Source: Acidobacteriota bacterium (GTDB lineage: Bacteria > Acidobacteriota > Blastocatellia > Pyrinomonadales > Pyrinomonadaceae). From it: a stretch of DNA of 64,000 bases. Under the pieces are notes generated by a model, which was not told the origin of the DNA, did not search any database, and saw nothing but the letters and a program-made list of their open reading frames with translations. The translations under genes and the position numbers were made by a program. This document shows positions 9,613-18,223 of the stretch, piece by piece. The first letter of the stretch is position 1, and each line of letters begins with the position of its first letter. Location: contig JAHBSK010000003.1 in assembly GCA_019639175.1 (NCBI GenBank), forward strand, positions 248,001 through 312,000. Direction: 5' to 3'.

Positions 9613-11574
9613 ATGGCGGCGGATCTTATCACAAAAATATATGCTTCGGCATTATCCCTTCTTCTTGTTCTTCCATCTGCAGCTCTTGGGTTTGACACTC
9701 TGAAAACAAGCCGGACACAGCTTTCGGCCGATCAAAAATCACTGCATTTGCTGAACAGGATCACTTACGGGCCGCGTCCGGCGGACATTGAACGCATCAG
9801 ACGCATCGGAACCGCAAGATTTCTTGAAGAACAGTTGAATGCGTCCGCGATTGACGATACTGCCGCCGAAAAAAGGGTCGCAGGCCTGGAAATATTCAAA
9901 ATGGACAACGGCGAGGTGCTGGCAAAATATCCTCAGCCAAACGCGTTACTGAGGGCGTCAGGCGAACTGAACAACTTTCCGCAGCCGAACGCTGCCGAAA
10001 ACGGCCAAACAGCCGCTGACCTCCGCGAACGACGCGAAAAGCTTCGTAAACTATACGAGGAGAACGGCCTTCGGCTGCCGGCCCGCATTCAACCCCAGAT
10101 CACTGCAAACCGCGTTCTGCGGGCCGCATATTCTGAAAGGCAGCTTCAGGAAGTGATGGTCGATTTTTGGCAAAATCACTTTAATGTATTTGCAGGCAAA
10201 GGTGTTGTCCGCTGGTATCTTGCCGGCTATGAAAGAGATGTGCTGCGAAAACACGCCCTGGGAAATTTCAGCGAAATGCTCAAGGCAACTGCCAAACATC
10301 CGGCAATGCTCTTTTATCTGGACAATTTTCAGTCGGTCGCACCGAACAATGTGCAGCCGCGAGGAGCACAGGGCCGTCTTGCCGAAGCTGTCAAAAACGG
10401 CACACTGACACCGCAGATGCGTGAACGCATCAAAAGGAATCAGGGCATAACCGATGCCCAACTGGAAGAACGCATAAGCAGGATCAGGCAAACATTAAAA
10501 CAGGCAGAACAGCGTCCGCAGCGTGGTTTGAATGAAAATTATGCCCGCGAACTGATGGAACTGCACACGCTTGGCGTTGACGGCGGCTATACTCAGGACG
10601 ACATTGTTGAGGTCGCAAAAGCCTTTTCCGGCTGGACGATAGCCGATCCGCGAGGAACGAGAAAGATCGCTGAGATTGGCGAGAAGGTAAAAACGGCTGA
10701 CGGTTCTATGCCCGAGCGACGCGTTTGGCAGAGACGGCCTGCGGCACAGCTTCCCGCCGACAGCGGCGAATTTTATTTCAATGAAAGACAGCACCACAAA
10801 GGCCCGATAATGCTTTTCGGGCAAAAGATACAGGAAGGCGGCGAACGCGACGGTTTGAAGGTATTGGAAATACTCGCCTCACATCCATCGACCGCCAAAT
10901 TCATCGCCAGAAAGCTGGCGGTCAAATTTGTGAATGACACTCCGAAACAGGAGCTTGTCGATCGCGTTGCCGCAGCTTTTCTCAGCTCAAAAGGCGATAT
11001 AAAGGCAACGCTTAGAACTCTTTTCACCGACAGGGAATTCTATGCTACGGAAAATTACCGTGCCAAGATAAAGACGCCGTTTGAATTGGCGATAAGTTCT
11101 GTCCGTGCCGTCGGCGCCGAAACAAATGTCGGGCCGCAGTTCATCTCTCTGCTCAACAAACTGGGCGAAACGCCGTACGGCTATCAGGCCCCGACCGGTT
11201 ATCCTGACACGGCGGAAGATTGGGTAAACACCGGTGCGTTGCTGGAAAGAATGAATTTTGCGATTGCCATATCCGGCAACCGCATTCGCGGCACGCGCGT
11301 GAACCTAAGTTCTTACGCCGGAATGTCGGACAGCTCTTTGCTGGATATCGCTGTGGTAAAACTGCTCGGCGGAGAGATCTCTCCCGCAACCAAAGACTCT
11401 ATACTCAGGCAAATGGAACAGCCGCTGCCCGAAGTAAGCATCCCTGACGGCAATGATGCTGACGAACCGATGGTGCGCCCAATGCGTACCCAACAGCAAC
11501 GGAATGTCGAACCGCCAAAAGCTTTTAAGGTTGTGAGTCTGGTATTGGGTTCGCCGGATTTTCAGAGGCAATGA
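9613..11574 (+). CDS. Exported DUF1800 family protein
   Basis: A 653-residue protein with an N-terminal signal sequence (SALSLLLVLPSAALG) and the DUF1800 signature. Diagnostic segments are HLLNRITYGPRPADIERI near the N-terminus and NYARELMELHTLGVDGGYT followed by VAKAFSGW in the middle. DUF1800 genes usually sit next to a DUF1501 (sulfatase-like, Tat-exported) gene. Here the downstream neighbour is a convergent rhomboid gene and no DUF1501 partner is present. A weak GAGGT site precedes the ATG. Function unknown. Confidence 0.85.
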   Translation: MAADLITKIYASALSLLLVLPSAALGFDTLKTSRTQLSADQKSLHLLNRITYGPRPADIERIRRIGTARFLEEQLNASAIDDTAAEKRVAGLEIFKMDNGEVLAKYPQPNALLRASGELNNFPQPNAAENGQTAADLRERREKLRKLYEENGLRLPARIQPQITANRVLRAAYSERQLQEVMVDFWQNHFNVFAGKGVVRWYLAGYERDVLRKHALGNFSEMLKATAKHPAMLFYLDNFQSVAPNNVQPRGAQGRLAEAVKNGTLTPQMRERIKRNQGITDAQLEERISRIRQTLKQAEQRPQRGLNENYARELMELHTLGVDGGYTQDDIVEVAKAFSGWTIADPRGTRKIAEIGEKVKTADGSMPERRVWQRRPAAQLPADSGEFYFNERQHHKGPIMLFGQKIQEGGERDGLKVLEILASHPSTAKFIARKLAVKFVNDTPKQELVDRVAAAFLSSKGDIKATLRTLFTDREFYATENYRAKIKTPFELAISSVRAVGAETNVGPQFISLLNKLGETPYGYQAPTGYPDTAEDWVNTGALLERMNFAIAISGNRIRGTRVNLSSYAGMSDSSLLDIAVVKLLGGEISPATKDSILRQMEQPLPEVSIPDGNDADEPMVRPMRTQQQRNVEPPKAFKVVSLVLGSPDFQRQ

Positions 11575-11591
11575 TACGGGAAAAGGCAGGG

Positions 11592-12299
11592 CTAGATCGT
11601 CCTGCCTAAAGAAAATAATTTGACCAGAATGACACCTGCGAAAAAGCCGCCGATATGTGCCGCATATGCAACGCCGCCGGTTCCGGCCTCGGTCATAAAT
11701 CCAAGCAGCATCTGATAGCCGATCCAGATGCCCACCGCGACAAACGCCGGAACGGTCGTCAGAAAATTAAAGATGATCGCACGCACTTTCCGCTGGGGAA
11801 AGAGAACCAGATAACCGCCCATGACACCCGAGATCGCGCCTGATGCACCGAGCATCGGGATGATCGAATCGGTATCCATCACCACCTGCGCAAGTGCGGC
11901 AAAGATGCCGCACATCAGGTAAAACAATGCAAATCTGATGTGTCCCATCAGATTTTCCAGATTATCGCCGAAGATCCACAGGAACAGCATATTCCCCGCA
12001 ATATGCGCGATGCTGCCGTGCATGAACATCGAACTGATAAAATTGAAATAGACGGAAAGTGACGTGGGATAATGCTGTATCGCCGCGGTTTGGCCTGCCG
12101 AATCGCGTATCACCTGTACACCGGTCAGATCAATGCCGCTTGTCACCTCTTGCGGCACCAGCGAATATGCGTATGAAAACGCATCGTTGCTGCCCAACTG
12201 CTGTAAAAAGACAAAGACCAGTATGTTCAACCCGATAAAAAGATAGTTCACCACCGGAACGATCTTTATGTCAGAATTGTCATCGCCTATTGGGAACAT
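11592..12299 (-). CDS. Rhomboid family intramembrane serine protease
   Basis: A 235-residue protein with six membrane segments. The catalytic dyad is complete: S153 in G-A-S-G (residues 151-154) and H215 in AYAAHIGGFFAG. The oxyanion and loop residues HGSIAHIAGN (H94, H99, N103) are also present. It should cleave single-pass membrane proteins within the bilayer. It converges with the DUF1800 gene, with a short hairpin (GGCAGG/CCTGCC at 11585-11606) across the 3' end, and lies 12 bases downstream of the Uma2 gene. Confidence 0.9.
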   Translation of the reverse strand: MFPIGDDNSDIKIVPVVNYLFIGLNILVFVFLQQLGSNDAFSYAYSLVPQEVTSGIDLTGVQVIRDSAGQTAAIQHYPTSLSVYFNFISSMFMHGSIAHIAGNMLFLWIFGDNLENLMGHIRFALFYLMCGIFAALAQVVMDTDSIIPMLGASGAISGVMGGYLVLFPQRKVRAIIFNFLTTVPAFVAVGIWIGYQMLLGFMTEAGTGGVAYAAHIGGFFAGVILVKLFSLGRTI

Positions 12300-12311
12300 T
12301 TATAACTCGCT

Positions 12312-12908
12312 CTATTCTATGCCGAGGGCGTCGTCAACACTTAGCCTCAGATCGGGCAATATCTCGGAAACCACGGTCTCTCCTCGACGAAATACCTTGA
12401 CAACCGCAAAACTGTAATCACGGGGGTGACAGTGCAGTTCTATGGTCGCATTCTGTAGATTAACAAGCCAAACTTCAGGTATAGCAGCGGTGGCATACAG
12501 AGGAATTTTGCGGTTTCGGTCGTAGTCGAGCGTTGAATCGGACACCTCGATCACAATAAGCGCATCTTCTGCCAACGGCGCTTTTCCCCGATAAAAATCC
12601 GAACGCCTTTTCAGCAATGCAAGGTCAGGTATCGGTTCATTATACTCATCCAGCCAGATCGGGTCCTGGACAGAAAAAGTAACGCTTTTCCCTAAAAGGT
12701 CTCGCAAGGTTTCCGCCAGTGATTTGACAACTGACGCATGGGCATTTCCTATCGGCATAGATTCTATTAATTCTCCGTCGATGATCTCGGCTCTTTCGAC
12801 ATTCCTCAACAACCCGAGACCGATCATCGTATAATAATCGTCCACACTGAACCGCAAGCGTTTTGGCCTGACATTGACTGGCATTTCCTGATAGTTTACC
12901 TGCATCAC
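12312..12908 (-). CDS. Uma2 family (DUF820) putative endonuclease
   Basis: A 198-residue protein of the Uma2 family, a PD-(D/E)xK-like nuclease fold expanded in cyanobacteria and some other phyla. Recognisable parts are FSVDDYYTMIGLGLL, the AEIIDGELIESMPIG segment, PDLALLKRR and VIEVSDSTLDYDRNRKIPLYA, which carry the acidic and lysine residues of the fold. Its biological role is unknown. It precedes the rhomboid gene on the same strand and may be cotranscribed with it. Confidence 0.85.
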   Translation of the reverse strand: MMQVNYQEMPVNVRPKRLRFSVDDYYTMIGLGLLRNVERAEIIDGELIESMPIGNAHASVVKSLAETLRDLLGKSVTFSVQDPIWLDEYNEPIPDLALLKRRSDFYRGKAPLAEDALIVIEVSDSTLDYDRNRKIPLYATAAIPEVWLVNLQNATIELHCHPRDYSFAVVKVFRRGETVVSEILPDLRLSVDDALGIE

Positions 12909-12929
12909 ACTTTTATATTACTGCTAATT

Positions 12930-14342
12930 TCACCCAATTCCAACATCTTCTTTTACCTGCAAAAGCTCGTATCCCTCGCTGCGGGCAACGAATGTTGCGG
13001 CGGTTATGTCGCCGACGACATTGAGCGTTGTACGGCACATATCGAGGATGCGGTCAACGCCCAAAATGATCGCGATCAGCGCCGGGTCGATGCCGATCAT
13101 GAACAGGATTCCGATAATGAACGGAATAGAACCTGACGGAACTCCGGCAGTTCCGATGCCGCCGAGAATTGCAAGATAAACGACCATTAGCTGAAGCCCG
13201 ATCGTTAGATCTACACCTGCAAGCTGTGCCAAAAACAATACCGTTACGCCTTCATATAATGCGGTGCCGTTTTGATTGGCAGTTGCTCCAACCGTAAGGA
13301 CAAAGCTGTTTATCTCTTTGGGAACACCCAGATTTTCATGAGAAACACGCAGGGCGGTCGGCAGGGTCGCGTTTGACGACGATGTCGAAAATGCCGTCAA
13401 AATGACCGTCTGAACCCGTTTGAAAAAATCCAGCGGGTTGAGTTTTGACAAAAAGTAGATCGACAACGAATACACACCGAAGAAATGCAGGCTAAGCCCC
13501 AACAGAACGGTAACAACGAACCAGCCCAGAGAATAAAGCAATTCCAGGCCAAATTGGGCAATGTTGTTGAACAGCAGACACGCCACGGCATACGGCGCAA
13601 ATTTCATCACGATGTCAATGATCTTTGCCGTTATGGCAAAAAGCGAATCCATCACGTTTACGAACGGTTCCGATACCTGAGCAGGCAGCAGCGTAATGGC
13701 GACGCCGATTATCAACGCAAAGAACATTATGTGCAGCATGTTCGGACTGGCGGCTGAAATGGAGTTAAAAACGTTGCTCGGGACAATGGTTTTAACGGCC
13801 TGCATCAACGCGGTGTCCGCTTTGGCGGTTTCGGCGGCTTTTTGCTGAGCTTCGGTGGCGGCGGTGCCCTGGCTGCTGAATTCGGCCTTTAATTCGGCGG
13901 CTGTGGATTCACTTATTCTTTTGCCCGGCTCTATCCAATTTGCCAGCCCTAGCCCGATCACGACCGAAATGCCGGAAATGACCAGAGTGTAGGCAAATGA
14001 TTTGAAACCGATCCGACCGAGCTTTCTTATATCGCCGATGCCCGCAACTCCGACTACCAATGATGAAAATACCAGCGGAACCACGATCATCAACAGCAGG
14101 TTAAGGAAAAGCTGGCCTATCGGACGTGTAAAATTTTCAACCACCCAGACAACCCACGGGTCTTTTCCGCCCATTGTCCAATTTACGGCCAAACCTGCAA
14201 AGATACCCGTAAGCAGGCCAATTATGATCTTGGTATGCAGCGGCATTCCCTTGGGCTTGTCCGGTGTATCGTCATCCAGGTCGGTGGTCAGTTCGCGTTC
14301 GTAGCCGTCTTCGGGCAATTGCTCTTTATCGTTTTCGCTCAT
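12930..14342 (-). CDS. Dicarboxylate/amino acid:cation symporter (DAACS/GltP type)
   Basis: A 470-residue membrane protein with the sodium:dicarboxylate symporter fold. Visible features are the serine-rich re-entrant loop (AFSTSSSNATLPTALRV) and the downstream NQNGTALYEG motif that binds sodium and substrate, then the second hairpin GIGTAGVPSGSIPF and the DRILDMCRTTLNVVGD segment. It probably imports glutamate, aspartate or C4-dicarboxylates. The N-terminus has an acidic cytoplasmic tail of about 35 residues. It stands alone on the minus strand. Confidence 0.93.
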   Translation of the reverse strand: MSENDKEQLPEDGYERELTTDLDDDTPDKPKGMPLHTKIIIGLLTGIFAGLAVNWTMGGKDPWVVWVVENFTRPIGQLFLNLLLMIVVPLVFSSLVVGVAGIGDIRKLGRIGFKSFAYTLVISGISVVIGLGLANWIEPGKRISESTAAELKAEFSSQGTAATEAQQKAAETAKADTALMQAVKTIVPSNVFNSISAASPNMLHIMFFALIIGVAITLLPAQVSEPFVNVMDSLFAITAKIIDIVMKFAPYAVACLLFNNIAQFGLELLYSLGWFVVTVLLGLSLHFFGVYSLSIYFLSKLNPLDFFKRVQTVILTAFSTSSSNATLPTALRVSHENLGVPKEINSFVLTVGATANQNGTALYEGVTVLFLAQLAGVDLTIGLQLMVVYLAILGGIGTAGVPSGSIPFIIGILFMIGIDPALIAIILGVDRILDMCRTTLNVVGDITAATFVARSEGYELLQVKEDVGIG

Positions 14343-14624
14343 GTTTTTCTATTCGGTCAAAACTTGGTCTGTCCTGAAAAACACGTATTCACAGCTTTTG
14401 AAAGGCGGACGCGGGATCCGAACCGTAAATACATCAGGATAAATATTTGGTTCTGAGAGTTTAGCAGATAAATGCCATTTTGAATATCGCCGCACATATA
14501 CTGTTCGTGATTTTGAACTCCGCCTGCAAAGCGTTGTATTTTCAAGACATCGCCGCTAACCCGTTCTTTTTCTATTTTGGTATGATTAACATATCGTTAT
14601 TTAGAACACATCCATAAGATCAAA

Positions 14625-16049
14625 ATGTACAGCTCAATCCATTTCGAATCAGCAGGCAGAAAGACAACGTCTGCGTCCAGTCCAGAGGTGATACAGGCCC
14701 TTCGCGATATAGTCGGCGAGGAGAATGTCATTGTCGATCCCGAAAAGGTCGAGCCTTACGGCGCCGATGCGGTAAAGGAAAAATTTCCGCCGGAAGCGGT
14801 CGTTTTTCCCGCCACGACCGCTGAAATGGCGGCGATAATCAAGATTGCCAACGAGCATCTTTTTCCGATAACGGCTCGCGGCGGCGGTGTCGGCTATACG
14901 GGCGGAGCCGTTCCGATAGACGGCGGCATCGTCATCGGCACCGACCGGATGAAAAAGATCATCGAACTGAATGTTGATGACCTCTACATCACATGCCAGC
15001 CCGGCCTGACGACATATGAAGTGCAGCAGGCAGCGGCAGAACTCGGCCTGATGTTCGCGCCCGATCCGGCAAGCTATAAGGAAAGCTACATCGGCGGCAA
15101 CATCGCCGAGAACGCGGGCGGAATGCGAACGCCGAAATACGGCGTGACGAAACATCATGTCCTCGGCCTTGAGGTCGTGACCGGCACGGGCGAGGTCATC
15201 CGCACCGGCGGCAAAACGGTAAAGAATGTCGTCGGATTTGACCTGACCGGCCTGATGAACGGCAGCGAAGGAATGCTCGGCATCATCACCGAAGCAACGC
15301 TGAAGCTGCTGCCGATGCCCGAAGCGACATCGACCGTTCGTGCCAATTTTCATTCGATGGAAGCCGCCTGCAAGGTGCTGACAAAATTCACGCCGCACGG
15401 CATTTTGCCGATGGCGATGGAGGTCATCGACAAATTTTGCGTCGCTGCCGTTGAGGAAAATTTCGCATTCGGCCTCTCACCAGAAGCCGAAGCGATCATT
15501 CTGGTCGCCGTTGACGGCTCACACGAAGAGGTCGAGCGGCAGGCAAAACTGGTCGAGCAAATTATCACTGAAAACGGCGGTTTCGACGTGCTTCGTGCCC
15601 GTTCCGCCGAAGAGGAAAACAAGCTCTGGGACGTTCGCCGTGCGATAAGCCCAAGCCTGATGAAGTACGGCACATTGAAGATAAACGAGGACGTTGTCGT
15701 TCCGCGTTCGCGCGTTCCCGAACTCGTCGCCCGCATCGAGGAGATCGGCAAAAAGCACAACACCTTCGTTGCCAATTTTGGCCACGCAGGCGACGGCAAC
15801 ATCCACGTCAATTTCGTCATCGACCGCGAAGACCCCGAACAGATCGCCCGCGCCCGCCAATGCGTCGCCGAAACCTTTCGCCTCTCGGTCGAACTTGGCG
15901 GCACCATCTCCGGCGAACACGGCATCGGTTACGTAAAAGCCGCCTACATGGACTATGCCGTCGACCCCGCAACCCTCGAAATAATGAAAAATATCAAACG
16001 CGTCTTCGACCCCAACGGCATCCTCAACCCGGGTAAGATGTTTGTTTAG
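14625..16049 (+). CDS. FAD-linked oxidase, GlcD/D-2-hydroxyacid dehydrogenase type
   Basis: A 474-residue flavoprotein with an N-terminal FAD-binding PCMH domain (TARGGGVGYTGGAVPIDGG, then GGNIAENAGGMRTPKYGVT) and a C-terminal FAD-oxidase domain ending in FDPNGILNPGKMFV. Conserved metal/substrate histidines appear in NFGHAGDGNIHVN and SGEHGIGYVK. It should oxidise glycolate, D-lactate or another 2-hydroxy acid. No glcE/glcF subunits are adjacent. A diverged copy of its 3' end appears at 16856-16906, beyond a toxin-antitoxin pair and a repeat element. Confidence 0.9.
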   Translation: MYSSIHFESAGRKTTSASSPEVIQALRDIVGEENVIVDPEKVEPYGADAVKEKFPPEAVVFPATTAEMAAIIKIANEHLFPITARGGGVGYTGGAVPIDGGIVIGTDRMKKIIELNVDDLYITCQPGLTTYEVQQAAAELGLMFAPDPASYKESYIGGNIAENAGGMRTPKYGVTKHHVLGLEVVTGTGEVIRTGGKTVKNVVGFDLTGLMNGSEGMLGIITEATLKLLPMPEATSTVRANFHSMEAACKVLTKFTPHGILPMAMEVIDKFCVAAVEENFAFGLSPEAEAIILVAVDGSHEEVERQAKLVEQIITENGGFDVLRARSAEEENKLWDVRRAISPSLMKYGTLKINEDVVVPRSRVPELVARIEEIGKKHNTFVANFGHAGDGNIHVNFVIDREDPEQIARARQCVAETFRLSVELGGTISGEHGIGYVKAAYMDYAVDPATLEIMKNIKRVFDPNGILNPGKMFV

Positions 16050-16070
16050 GTAGAGTATTTCTGTGATAAA

Positions 16071-16295
16071 ATGAATAATGTTATGCAAACGACCACAGAA
16101 TTAGATCCTGATATTGCCCGTCACATCTTGGCAAATGCTTCGCAAAAAGGATTGCCGGTAGATATTTATCTAAAAAACATCATAGATGAGGATAGCCGGC
16201 TAGTGGCAATGTCCGAGGCCATGAAGGATGAGCTTTTTCTTGCCGATCTGAGAGATGTTGCTGAGGACTTCAAACACATAGACACTGAGCAATGA
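16071..16295 (+). CDS. Putative antitoxin of the adjacent MazF/PemK toxin
   Basis: A 74-residue, mostly acidic helical protein (ELDPDIARHILANASQKGLPVDIYLKNII). It overlaps the following toxin gene by four bases (ATGA). Size, position and charge fit the antitoxin half of a type II module, although I do not recognise a named antitoxin family. The role is inferred almost entirely from the neighbour. ATG 16083 is an alternative in-frame start. Confidence 0.65.
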   Translation: MNNVMQTTTELDPDIARHILANASQKGLPVDIYLKNIIDEDSRLVAMSEAMKDELFLADLRDVAEDFKHIDTEQ

Positions 16296-16645
16296 ATATT
16301 GAGCGTTGGGAAATCTGGCGGGCCGATCTTGATCCCGTAATTGGCTCAGAGCAGGGCAAAACGCGGCCGGTTTTGATATTTAGTTTAACCACACTGAATC
16401 AGATACTTCCCGTCGTAAACGTACTTCCGATAACCTCACGTAAACAAGGCCGCAGCATATACCCGAATGAAACGCTTATACCGATAAACACCGCAGGCCT
16501 GACATCCGATTCCATTGTTTTGTGTTACCAGATACGCACTCTCGACAAACAACGGCTAACCACAAGATTCGGACAAATAGAAGACAAACTTTTGCAAGAC
16601 CAGATCCTGGCTTCCCTGAAATTCCAACTCGCAATGGAATCCTGA
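16292..16645 (+). CDS. PemK/MazF family toxin (mRNA interferase)
   Basis: A 117-residue protein with the MazF/PemK signature: an N-terminal RWEIWRADLDPVIGSEQGKTRPVLIFS segment containing the GSEQGKTRPV catalytic loop, then NVLPITSR and a C-terminal TRFGQIEDKLL helix. These enzymes cut mRNA at short sequences and are neutralised by their antitoxin. It is translationally coupled to the upstream small gene. The module lies between the glcD gene and a copy of the glcD 3' end, which suggests acquisition. Confidence 0.88.
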   Translation: MNIERWEIWRADLDPVIGSEQGKTRPVLIFSLTTLNQILPVVNVLPITSRKQGRSIYPNETLIPINTAGLTSDSIVLCYQIRTLDKQRLTTRFGQIEDKLLQDQILASLKFQLAMES

Positions 16646-16655
16646 CAAGGAATAT

Positions 16656-16856
16656 TTAACCCGAATCACGCATTAGAAACACCACGGCGAAAGTCTGAAC
16701 CGATCTAACAGTTACTAGTCATGCAGTTTACAGTTATTAGTTTTTTCAACTGACAACTAAAAACTGACTCACTATTAACTGTTAGAAACAAAAATGATCC
16801 GCCTGATCTGCTGCATTTTGGACTTTGGGGTTCTCTAATGCAGAGTTTGGTTTTAA
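16656..16856. repeat. MITE-like inverted-repeat element, copy A
   Basis: About 200 bp bounded by imperfect inverted termini (CGCATTAG near the left end, CTAATGCA near the right). It has an inner hairpin with arms at about 16706-16720 and 16772-16786 (CTAACAGTTACTAGT against ACTATTAACTGTTAG). It is strongly similar along its whole length to the element at 45772-45971. It has no coding capacity. The two copies are seen directly; calling it non-autonomous and mobile is inference. Confidence 0.8.
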
Positions 16857-16906
16857 TGATCTTCGACCCCAACAGCATCCTTGATCCCGGAAAAATGTTT
16901 GTTTGA
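16856..16906 (+). pseudogene. Duplicated 3' end of the glcD-type gene
   Basis: This short stretch reads M-IFDPNSILDPGKMFV-stop and matches the last 16 codons of the oxidase ending at 16049 (VFDPNGILNPGKMFV), with about ten base differences in 48. Nothing of the rest of the gene precedes it; the repeat element abuts it instead. It is either the remnant of a diverged paralogue or a junction left by insertion of the toxin module. Confidence 0.75.
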
Positions 16907-16944
16907 AATGAATTGATAGTATAATTATTTTCGAGGCAGAAGAT

Positions 16945-17199
16945 ATGTCAACGACAGTAGAACAGATCTATTCAAAGACGATCCTGCCGCTGGCTGATAG
17001 TGAGAAACTGGAGATCGCGTCTAAGATCCTCGCCGAGGTGACGAAGAAAGGCCGCAACGGAGAGCTTCGGCGAAAAGGCGGAGATATATCCAAATTTTTT
17101 GGAATGTACAAAGGCAACCACCCTGACGGTTCCGACAATGAAAAGATCGACGCTGATCTGGCCCGCGCTTATGCTGATACGCACAAGGACGAAGATTGA
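16945..17199 (+). CDS. Putative antitoxin upstream of a broken PIN toxin
   Basis: An 84-residue charged protein (MSTTVEQIYSKTILPLADSEKLEIASKIL at the start, acidic helical C-terminus ending HKDED). The length, the composition and the ATG of a PIN-like reading frame overlapping its stop codon all fit an antitoxin of a VapBC-like pair. A TATAAT hexamer lies at 16920-16925. The family is not recognised, and its partner is truncated (see 17199-17252). Confidence 0.6.
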   Translation: MSTTVEQIYSKTILPLADSEKLEIASKILAEVTKKGRNGELRRKGGDISKFFGMYKGNHPDGSDNEKIDADLARAYADTHKDED

Positions 17200-17252
17200 T
17201 GTTAATTGACACTTCCGGGTTCTTTTGTCTTCATGACTTTGACTTGTTTTGA
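17199..17252 (+). pseudogene. Truncated PIN-domain (VapC-like) toxin remnant
   Basis: The ATG at 17199 overlaps the stop of the upstream antitoxin-like gene (TGATG). The frame reads MLIDTSGFFCLHDFDLF-stop. The first 13 residues match the N-terminal strand of PIN-domain ribonucleases, including the first metal-binding aspartate (LIDTSG). The rest of the domain, about 110 residues, is missing, and no continuation is obvious in the following 230 bases. I read it as an inactivated toxin. Confidence 0.65.
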
Positions 17253-17480
17253 ACTATTCTCCGGCATTTAGACCAGGCAGGCTGTCCTTTTGCTCAAGTG
17301 ACACTTCTACCCTCCAAATAACCCAGGCCATTAAACACGTCTCGACCCAACAGTGATCTAACGGCACACCATCCTGCTTGCCACTCTGTTCGGTAATGGT
17401 CTTCTATTATTGAAACTTTGCGGCGGGATGTTTAGTATAACCTCACGATATTTCACATTAGACAGGCATCTTTTTCCGAT

Positions 17481-17978
17481 ATGAAACTTTTGATCGTGAT
17501 CTTTTTATCTGCTCTTTTCTTTGTGGGCGGAACGTCTGAGGTGTTTTCCCAAAACAAGCTGATCATCCTCGTCCGTCATGCTGAAAAGGCGGATGACAGC
17601 CAGGACACCGAGCTTTCCGCTGAAGGAAAGGCACGGGCTGAGAGGCTGGTAAAGGCGATAGGCAAATATCGGCCGGGAGCCTTTTATTCAACAAATTACA
17701 AACGCACCCGCGATACGATCGGGCCGTTGGCGGCAAAGCGCAAAAAGCAGATTCAGACCTACGATCCGCGTCAAACACAGGGCCTGATGGACGAGATAAT
17801 GAAAAGCGAAACAAAGCGCTTTGTCATTGCGGGCCATTCAAACACCGTTCCGGGCCTTGCAAATCTTTTCGGAAAAAAGGAATTGTTCAAAAATCTTGAT
17901 GAGTCGGAATACGGCGTCATTTGGTTTATCCGCATAAAAAACGGTAAAGTTGCAAAGGTCGAGATCTTGGATTATTAG
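17481..17978 (+). CDS. Exported histidine phosphatase (SixA/phosphoglycerate mutase-like)
   Basis: A 165-residue protein with a signal peptide (about residues 1-24) and the histidine phosphatase fold. The phosphate pocket is V-R32-H33-A-E-K, with R75 in the YKRTRDT segment and the second catalytic histidine H119 in IAGHSNTVP. The compact size fits SixA-like members. The substrate is unknown; an exported location argues against a phosphohistidine signalling role and for phosphomonoester cleavage outside the cytoplasm. Confidence 0.85.
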   Translation: MKLLIVIFLSALFFVGGTSEVFSQNKLIILVRHAEKADDSQDTELSAEGKARAERLVKAIGKYRPGAFYSTNYKRTRDTIGPLAAKRKKQIQTYDPRQTQGLMDEIMKSETKRFVIAGHSNTVPGLANLFGKKELFKNLDESEYGVIWFIRIKNGKVAKVEILDY

Positions 17979-17980
17979 GT

Positions 17981-18137
17981 TCTGTTGACATTATAAATGT
18001 TGGCAGTTTTTTTCGAACGCGGATCGAGCTGATCCGGCGGATGGAAGCGGATATGAAATTCCAGATCCGCTCTGATCTGCCCTATCCGCTTGATCCGCGT
18101 TAAAAAAAAAGTGTCAAAAGTCGAAAATGTCAACATA
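17981..18137. repeat. Long imperfect palindrome with GCGGATC motifs
   Basis: About 157 bp between genes folds back on itself. TGTTGACATT (17983-17992) is answered by AATGTCAACA (18126-18135), then T-runs by A-runs, then AACGCGGATC (18017-18026) by GATCCGCGTT (18092-18101). The centre holds several further GATCCG/GCGGAT copies. Such GCGGATC palindromes occur as dispersed repeats in diverse bacteria. No coding capacity is visible. Confidence 0.75.
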
Positions 18138-18223
18138 GCCTAAACGTTCTTTTTTATCGTCTTACTGTTTTTTATGCGGAGAGCGTTACTGACCGTTCTC
18201 TTAGAACACGTTACGAAAAATAA

